Origin: an uncultured Saprospiraceae bacterium
GTDB taxonomy: Bacteria; Bacteroidota; Bacteroidia; Chitinophagales; Saprospiraceae
Direction of reading: 5' to 3'
DNA length: 10,974 nt
Assembly: GCA_937942465.1 (NCBI GenBank)
Contig: CALDEO010000285.1
Location: 1 to 10,974 of the forward strand
The notes below the pieces were generated by a model. It was given only the letters and a program-made list of their open reading frames with translations. It did not search any database and was not told where the DNA came from. A program made the translations under genes and the position numbers. Below are positions 6,971-10,974 of the stretch, piece after piece (position 1 is the stretch's first letter; every line of letters begins with the position of its first letter).

Positions 6971-7870
6971 ATGATTCGAACATCAATTCAATTATTCACT
7001 GTTTTAGCTATATTTTGTTTAACTTTTTCATCATGTCAAGAGGCAAAGCCTCAAGCAACAACAGAAGGATTTATATTTACCGTTCATACATCTAACGGTA
7101 CTGCAACTCCGCAACCAGGTGAATATGCATATTTCGAAATGGATATCACAAGTGATACAGGAGAGGTATTGCAATCAATGAGAAACTTGGATCAAATGCC
7201 AGTTATCCAAATGCCTGCCGCAGATGCACCACAACAACAGCCGAACCCAATCCTAGAAGTATTGTCAACAATGTCGATAGGAGATAGTGCTACTATGGTA
7301 GTACCTATTGACAGTATTCCTTCAGCGACTTCGGAGATTAAGAAGTTTAAAGAAATCAGATACGAAATCGTTCTTAGAAATATTAAAGATAAGGATAGTT
7401 ATGATGCTCAATTAAAGCTTGATTCTGAAAAAATGGCTGCTGAAAGAGAAGCGGTAGTTGCAAGATTATCAGAAGTTACAACTACAACTGCAAGTGTTTT
7501 AGCTGATTATAAGTCAGGAGCTAATGCTGATCAGGTAATTAAAGATGAAACTGGATTAGAATACATCATTCACGAGAAAGGAAACGGAGAAATCGGTAAG
7601 CCAGGTGACAACGTTATGGCACACTATTATGGAGTATTGAAGTCTGACGGTACATTCTTCGATTCATCTTTCAAAAAAGGAACACCATTCGGTTTTACAC
7701 TTGGAAGAGGTGGAGCGATACAAGGATGGGATGTTGCATTCCAAAGAATTCCAAAAGGTAGTAAAGCTACATTGTTCATCCCTTATGAGATGGCATATGG
7801 CGCTGCTGGTAGAGCACCCTTAATTCCAGAAAAAGCTGATTTAGTTTTTTATGTAGAGTTACAAGAGTAA
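6971..7870 (+). CDS. FKBP-type peptidyl-prolyl isomerase lipoprotein with two FKBP-like domains
   Basis: A 299-residue predicted lipoprotein that should help fold envelope proteins by proline isomerisation. The signal peptide ends in a lipobox (TFSSC) with lipidated C22. Residues about 32-137 look like a degenerate FKBP-like domain (PGEYAYFEMDI, then SIGDSATMVVP, then IRYEIVLRNI) without the active-site aromatics. Residues 140-180 form a charged, probably helical linker. Residues about 193-299 are a canonical FKBP domain. Compared with FKBP12, Y219, F230-D231, F240, I250, W253, Y276 and F293 match the binding pocket, and only V55 is replaced by Ala (A249). The gliding lipoprotein GldI of flavobacteria is also an FKBP lipoprotein, so a role in gliding or T9SS function is possible but not shown. 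It follows the DHH gene by 77 bases and is closed by the terminator at 7936-7974. Confidence 0.93.
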   Translation: MIRTSIQLFTVLAIFCLTFSSCQEAKPQATTEGFIFTVHTSNGTATPQPGEYAYFEMDITSDTGEVLQSMRNLDQMPVIQMPAADAPQQQPNPILEVLSTMSIGDSATMVVPIDSIPSATSEIKKFKEIRYEIVLRNIKDKDSYDAQLKLDSEKMAAEREAVVARLSEVTTTTASVLADYKSGANADQVIKDETGLEYIIHEKGNGEIGKPGDNVMAHYYGVLKSDGTFFDSSFKKGTPFGFTLGRGGAIQGWDVAFQRIPKGSKATLFIPYEMAYGAAGRAPLIPEKADLVFYVELQE

Positions 7871-7897
7871 TTCTAGGTATAACAACAGTCAATTATA

Positions 7898-7926
7898 TCG
7901 CTCTAGTGTAAGAATTAATAGAGCGA
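7898..7926 (+). repeat. Short inverted repeat after the FKBP gene
   Basis: TCGCTCTA (7898-7905) and TAGAGCGA (7919-7926) are exact reverse complements around a 13-base loop. The structure starts 27 bases after the FKBP stop and ends ten bases before the stronger terminator hairpin. It may stabilise the 3' end of the message; there is no T-tract. Confidence 0.4.
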
Positions 7927-7935
7927 ATTAAGAAT

Positions 7936-7974
7936 AAATACTCATAACGGCTCTTGCTGTTATGAGTATTTTTT
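7936..7974 (+). terminator. Intrinsic terminator of the DHH-FKBP transcript
   Basis: A 16-base stem (7936-7951 with 7956-7971) closes over a TCTT loop with one G-T pair and is followed by T residues to 7974. The stem includes ACTCATAAC/GTTATGAGT. It lies 65 bases after the FKBP stop and separates this unit from prfB. Confidence 0.9.
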
Positions 7975-7987
7975 GAAAATATATACT

Positions 7988-8001
7988 GGACTGATCAGTC
8001 C
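7988..8001. repeat. 14-base palindrome upstream of prfB
   Basis: GGACTGATCAGTCC reads the same on both strands. It lies just after the FKBP terminator and 83 bases before the prfB start codon, so it could be an operator or sit upstream of the prfB promoter. A 14-base palindrome is expected about once in a window this size, so chance is a fair explanation. A small TAGCG/CGCTA stem follows at 8008-8023, and a near-match to the -7 box (TAGCTTG, 8042-8048) lies 36 bases before the ATG. Confidence 0.35.
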
Positions 8002-8084
8002 GAAAAATAGCGCTTTTACGCTAGCCTAGTGATTATTGGATTAGCTTGCGCGAATAAAAATTATTAACCTTAAAAAAAGGACTC

Positions 8085-9165
8085 ATGACGGCAGACCAGT
8101 TAAAGGATTTGCAGGATAGATTGGCATCGATAAGGAGGTATCTTTGACGTCGATTCGAGATTATTAAAAGTAGAAGAGCAAGAACAACTTTCTTTAAATC
8201 CTGACTTATGGAGCGATCCTAAGAAAGCAGAAGTATTGCTCAAAGAACTAAAGTTCAATAAGAACTGGATCCAGAAATATCGCAAGATAGAAGCTCAAGT
8301 AGACGAAGTCGAGATCTTAGACGAGTTTATGAGAGATGGAGAAGGTACGGAGGAAGAAGTAGATGCTAAGTATCAACAAGTACTAGACCTATTGGAGGAT
8401 GTAGAATTTAGATCTACACTAGATCAAGAAGAAGATCAACTTGATTGTTCCATTGAGATCAATGCTGGTGCTGGTGGTACAGAAGCATGTGACTGGGCAG
8501 AGATGCTATATCGTATGTACGTCATGTATGGCGATAAAAATGATTTTAAAGTAAAGGAGATCAATAGAGTAGATGGTGATGTCGCAGGTATAAAATCTGT
8601 CGAACTAGAATTTACCGGAGACTTTGCCTACGGATTGCTTAAAAGCGAAAATGGGGTGCATCGTCTAGTACGTATTAGTCCGTTCAACTCTCAGGGTAAG
8701 CGTATGACTTCGTTTGCTTCGGTGTTTGTACATCCGACGATTGATGATACGATTGAGATTGATGTTAATCCATCAGACCTAGATTGGGATACATTCAGAG
8801 CGAGTGGAGCCGGTGGTCAACATGTCAATAAAACAGAATCAGCCGTAAGGGTAAGACATTTACCTTCTGGTATCGTCGTAGGATGTCAAGAAGAAAGATC
8901 ACAACACCTAAATCGTGAAAAAGCGATCAAAATGTTGAAATCAAGACTCTATCAAAAAGAGATCGAACGCCAACAAGCAGAGAAGTCTGTAGTAGAATCT
9001 AAGAAGATGAAAAACGAGTGGGGATCTCAGATAAGATCTTATGTACTCGATGATCGTAGAGTAAAGGATCACCGGACCAAAGTAGAAAACCGAAATACAG
9101 ACGCTGTATTGAACGGTGACATTCAAATGTTCATCAAGGGATACTTGATGTGGGATGGATCATAG
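8085..9165 (+). CDS. prfB: Peptide chain release factor 2, read through a programmed +1 frameshift
   Basis: RF2 recognises UAA and UGA stop codons in the ribosome and triggers peptide release. The gene is in two frames: 8085-8144 codes 20 residues (MTADQLKDLQDRLASIRRYL) and meets an in-frame TGA at 8145-8147; skipping T8145 continues with GAC at 8146 to the TAG at 9163-9165. The joined product is 359 residues, close to the 365 of E. coli. Diagnostic motifs are SPF (198-200), the stop-codon reading motif of RF2, and GGQ (243-245), which catalyses hydrolysis; both sit seven residues earlier than in E. coli. Residue 239, equivalent to position 246 of E. coli RF2, is alanine as in most bacteria, not the threonine of K-12. 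The start ATG at 8085 gives the normal N terminus. A call that begins at the internal TTG at 8236 would lose about 50 residues and should not be used. The ABC exporter follows after 128 bases. Confidence 0.97.
8133..8148 (+). promoter_or_regulatory. prfB programmed +1 frameshift site
   Basis: The site reads AGGAGG TAT CTT TGA C. A perfect Shine-Dalgarno-like AGGAGG (8133-8138) lies three bases before the slippery CTT (8142-8144), followed by the poor-context stop TGA-C. This is the canonical RF2 autoregulatory arrangement: low RF2 slows termination at TGA, the P-site tRNA slips from CUU to UUU and reading goes on in the +1 frame, so RF2 restores its own level. Confidence 0.97.
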
Positions 9166-9260
9166 ATCACAAATACAAGCATAGAGTCACGAAAATGTAA
9201 AATACTCATTCAAATAGGCTCTTGCTTGATATAGATTAAACTTTAAACCACCTTTATAGT

Positions 9261-9268
9261 TAGCTTTG
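9261..9268 (+). promoter_or_regulatory. Promoter -7 box TAGCTTTG before the ABC exporter
   Basis: TAGCTTTGCG is an exact TAnnTTTG match that ends 25 bases before the ATG at 9294, predicting a leader of roughly 20 bases. It suggests the exporter has its own promoter rather than depending on prfB read-through. I see no clear -33 element, and no strong terminator between prfB and this box. Confidence 0.5.
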
Positions 9269-9293
9269 CGAAGTCTCTATATGAAACGTAATT

Positions 9294-10974
9294 ATGGCTG
9301 AAGAAAAAGAAGAGAAAAAAAAGATCTCGAAAGAAGGTTTTAAAAAGGCGTTGAAGGTATTTACCTACATCCGTCCGTATATTGGCAATTTCATCATTGG
9401 TATGCTCAGTTTAGCATTGGGTAGTGCTGTATTTATGATTTTTCCAGCAGCAGCAGGTGACATGGCCAATAAAGCAGCCGGAATGCCCGTGAAGTACTTC
9501 GATCTAGAACTTGGTCAATTTGGTATTTTATTTCTTGTGATATTGGTTTTTCAAGGTGTACTGAGTTATGTACGTACGATCACATTCGCAGTAGTGAGTG
9601 AAAACGGTATGGCTGATCTACGTAAAGATTTGTACAATAAACTATTGACTCAACCGATCGCATTTTTTGAAGAGCGAAGAGTAGGAGAGTTGACTAGTAG
9701 ACTTACTGCTGATGTAGAGCAACTCCAAGGTGCATTGTCTGTAACATTAGCTGAGTTTTTAAGACAAGTGATCATATTGATTATCGGTGTAACTGTCATA
9801 TTTTTCCTTGCCAATAAACTTTCATTGGTTATGTTGTTGACCTTCCCCGTGATCGTTGTTCTAGCAATTGTGTTTGGTAGATACATCAGGAAGTTATCAA
9901 AGAGTCGTCAAGATGCATTAGCAGATACAAGTACCGTAGTAGATGAGACTTTTCAGTCATTCAGTGTTGTTAAGTCATTTGCCAATGAATGGTATGAATC
10001 TGTACGATACGGTAAGTCTGTAGATAGTATTGTGACGATATCATTGAAATTCGCAAAGATCAAAGGAATATTTTTCATCTTCATTATTACTATTTTGTTT
10101 GGTGGTGTATTCTTTATCCTCTGGATGGGAGCTAATTATGTAGCTCAAGGCATCATGGAAGTAGGAGATCTATTTGCATTCATTATATACACGGGTATTA
10201 TTGGTGGAGCCATTGCTGGTTTTGGTAATCTATACACAGCACTAGCAAGTGCAGTCGGTGCAACTGAGAGAATACAAGAAATATTAGCCAATGGATCGGA
10301 GCTTAATCTTGAAGACTCCAAAGAGAAACATACACTGAGGTTAAGAGGTGATATCCAATTTAAGGATGTACATTTTTCTTATCCGACAAGACCAGATATT
10401 GAAGTACTGAAAGGTGTTAATATTGAAGTGAATCACGGTCAGAAAATAGCATTAGTAGGGCAGAGTGGATCAGGTAAGTCTACCATCGTACAATTGTTTA
10501 TGCAATTTTACAAGCTAGATAGCGGATCTATTACAATCGATAATAAAATATCTACGGATTATAACCTTACGGCATTCCGTCAGAATATTGCTATTGTACC
10601 GCAAGAGGTGATCTTATTTGGAGGTTCTATTAAGGAGAATATCCTGTATGGTAACCCTGATGCGACACAAGAGGAATTAGAGACAGCAGCTCAACAGTCC
10701 AACTCATTGGAATTTATCAATTCATTTCCTGAAGGATTTGATACGATTGTCGGTGAGAGAGGTGTAAAACTATCAGGAGGACAGCGCCAAAGAATTGCAA
10801 TTGCAAGAGCAATCTTGAAGAATCCTACGATTTTATTACTAGATGAAGCAACATCTTCGCTAGATGCAGAGTCTGAGAGATTGGTACAAGAAGCCTTAAA
10901 CATACTGATGGAAGGTCGTACGACGATCATCATAGCACATAGGTTAGCAACCATTAGAGAAGTGGATCGTATCT
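9294..10974 (+). CDS. MsbA/LmrA-type ABC exporter, membrane and ATPase domains fused (C-terminal end cut by window edge)
   Basis: Half-size inner-membrane exporter that should work as a homodimer; lipid A, phospholipid or drug export are the usual roles, and the substrate cannot be told here. The first 560 residues are present, and only some 20-50 are likely missing. A very charged N terminus (MAEEKEEKKK) precedes a six-helix membrane domain, with hydrophobic segments starting near residues 33, 76, 160 and 180 and two more between about 260 and 325. The ATPase domain shows Walker A GQSGSGKST (389-397), Q-loop Q437, signature LSGGQ (493-497), Walker B LLLDEATSS with D517-E518, and the switch histidine H549 in IIAHRLAT, so it should be catalytically active. 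The ATG at 9294 was chosen because it opens the conserved frame; the ATG at 9281 is in another frame. It follows prfB by 128 bases with a promoter-like box between. Confidence 0.95.
   Translation, partial: MAEEKEEKKKISKEGFKKALKVFTYIRPYIGNFIIGMLSLALGSAVFMIFPAAAGDMANKAAGMPVKYFDLELGQFGILFLVILVFQGVLSYVRTITFAVVSENGMADLRKDLYNKLLTQPIAFFEERRVGELTSRLTADVEQLQGALSVTLAEFLRQVIILIIGVTVIFFLANKLSLVMLLTFPVIVVLAIVFGRYIRKLSKSRQDALADTSTVVDETFQSFSVVKSFANEWYESVRYGKSVDSIVTISLKFAKIKGIFFIFIITILFGGVFFILWMGANYVAQGIMEVGDLFAFIIYTGIIGGAIAGFGNLYTALASAVGATERIQEILANGSELNLEDSKEKHTLRLRGDIQFKDVHFSYPTRPDIEVLKGVNIEVNHGQKIALVGQSGSGKSTIVQLFMQFYKLDSGSITIDNKISTDYNLTAFRQNIAIVPQEVILFGGSIKENILYGNPDATQEELETAAQQSNSLEFINSFPEGFDTIVGERGVKLSGGQRQRIAIARAILKNPTILLLDEATSSLDAESERLVQEALNILMEGRTTIIIAHRLATIREVDRI

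Noticed and set aside
8145..8147. In-frame TGA early in prfB as a sign of a pseudogene or sequencing error
   Set aside because: The surrounding AGGAGG-TAT-CTT-TGA-C is the known programmed frameshift signal and the downstream frame is intact to the end.
8941..9126. Minus-strand open frame inside prfB
   Set aside because: Shadow of the conserved C-terminal part of RF2 with no features of its own.
9650..10954. Minus-strand open frames inside the ABC exporter
   Set aside because: They overlap the membrane and ATPase domains of a clearly conserved gene and show no domain.
1..10974. A defence island, mobile element or new multi-gene system
   Set aside because: Apart from the secreted haloperoxidase-like gene, the recognisable genes are common housekeeping families; the helicase stands alone without nuclease, methylase or toxin partners in view, and no transposase, integrase or CRISPR repeat is present.

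Overview
The window looks like a piece of a chromosome from a Bacteroidota bacterium, perhaps Saprospiraceae-like, although the exact lineage is inferred. Three things point that way. A secreted protein ends in a type IX secretion (T9SS) sorting domain. The genes start in AT-rich DNA with no Shine-Dalgarno signal. Matches to the Bacteroidota -7 promoter box TAnnTTTG lie 26-40 bases before three of the start codons. Base composition is AT-rich and similar throughout, and I see no insertion sequence, integrase, tRNA, rRNA or CRISPR array.

Layout. Positions 1-1872 (minus strand) hold almost all of a superfamily 1 DNA2/IGHMBP2-like helicase that starts at TTG and runs off the left edge. A 251-base AT-rich divergent intergenic region separates it from a 976-residue secreted protein (2124-5054, plus). 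That protein joins a vanadium-haloperoxidase/PAP2 domain to MopE-like metal-binding repeats and a T9SS sorting domain. A long perfect hairpin at about 5094-5145 serves as a terminator shared with the convergent ndk gene (5206-5625, minus). Next come a DHH-family phosphoesterase of NrnA type (5886-6893, plus), an FKBP-type prolyl isomerase lipoprotein (6971-7870, plus) followed by a strong terminator, and then prfB, release factor 2 (8085-9165, plus), read through a programmed +1 frameshift. Last is an MsbA/LmrA-type ABC exporter (9294 onward, plus), cut by the right edge after residue 560.

How the genes relate. Most of the window is housekeeping: nucleotide balance (ndk), nanoRNA and pAp turnover (DHH), envelope protein folding (FKBP lipoprotein), translation termination (prfB) and lipid or drug export (ABC). 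ndk, the DHH gene and the FKBP gene form a compact neighbourhood, with ndk divergent from the other two. The haloperoxidase-like protein is the accessory gene: a predicted extracellular enzyme with the full set of vanadate-binding residues and a repeated acidic/cysteine tail. The intergenic regions carry several real structures: a shared convergent terminator, a 29-base perfect palindrome just upstream of the DHH gene, the terminator after the FKBP gene and a 14-base palindrome upstream of prfB. I found no clear evidence for a wholly new multi-gene system. The points most worth a second look are the haloperoxidase-MopE-T9SS architecture, the prfB frameshift in a genome that otherwise shows no Shine-Dalgarno sites, and the palindrome before the DHH gene.
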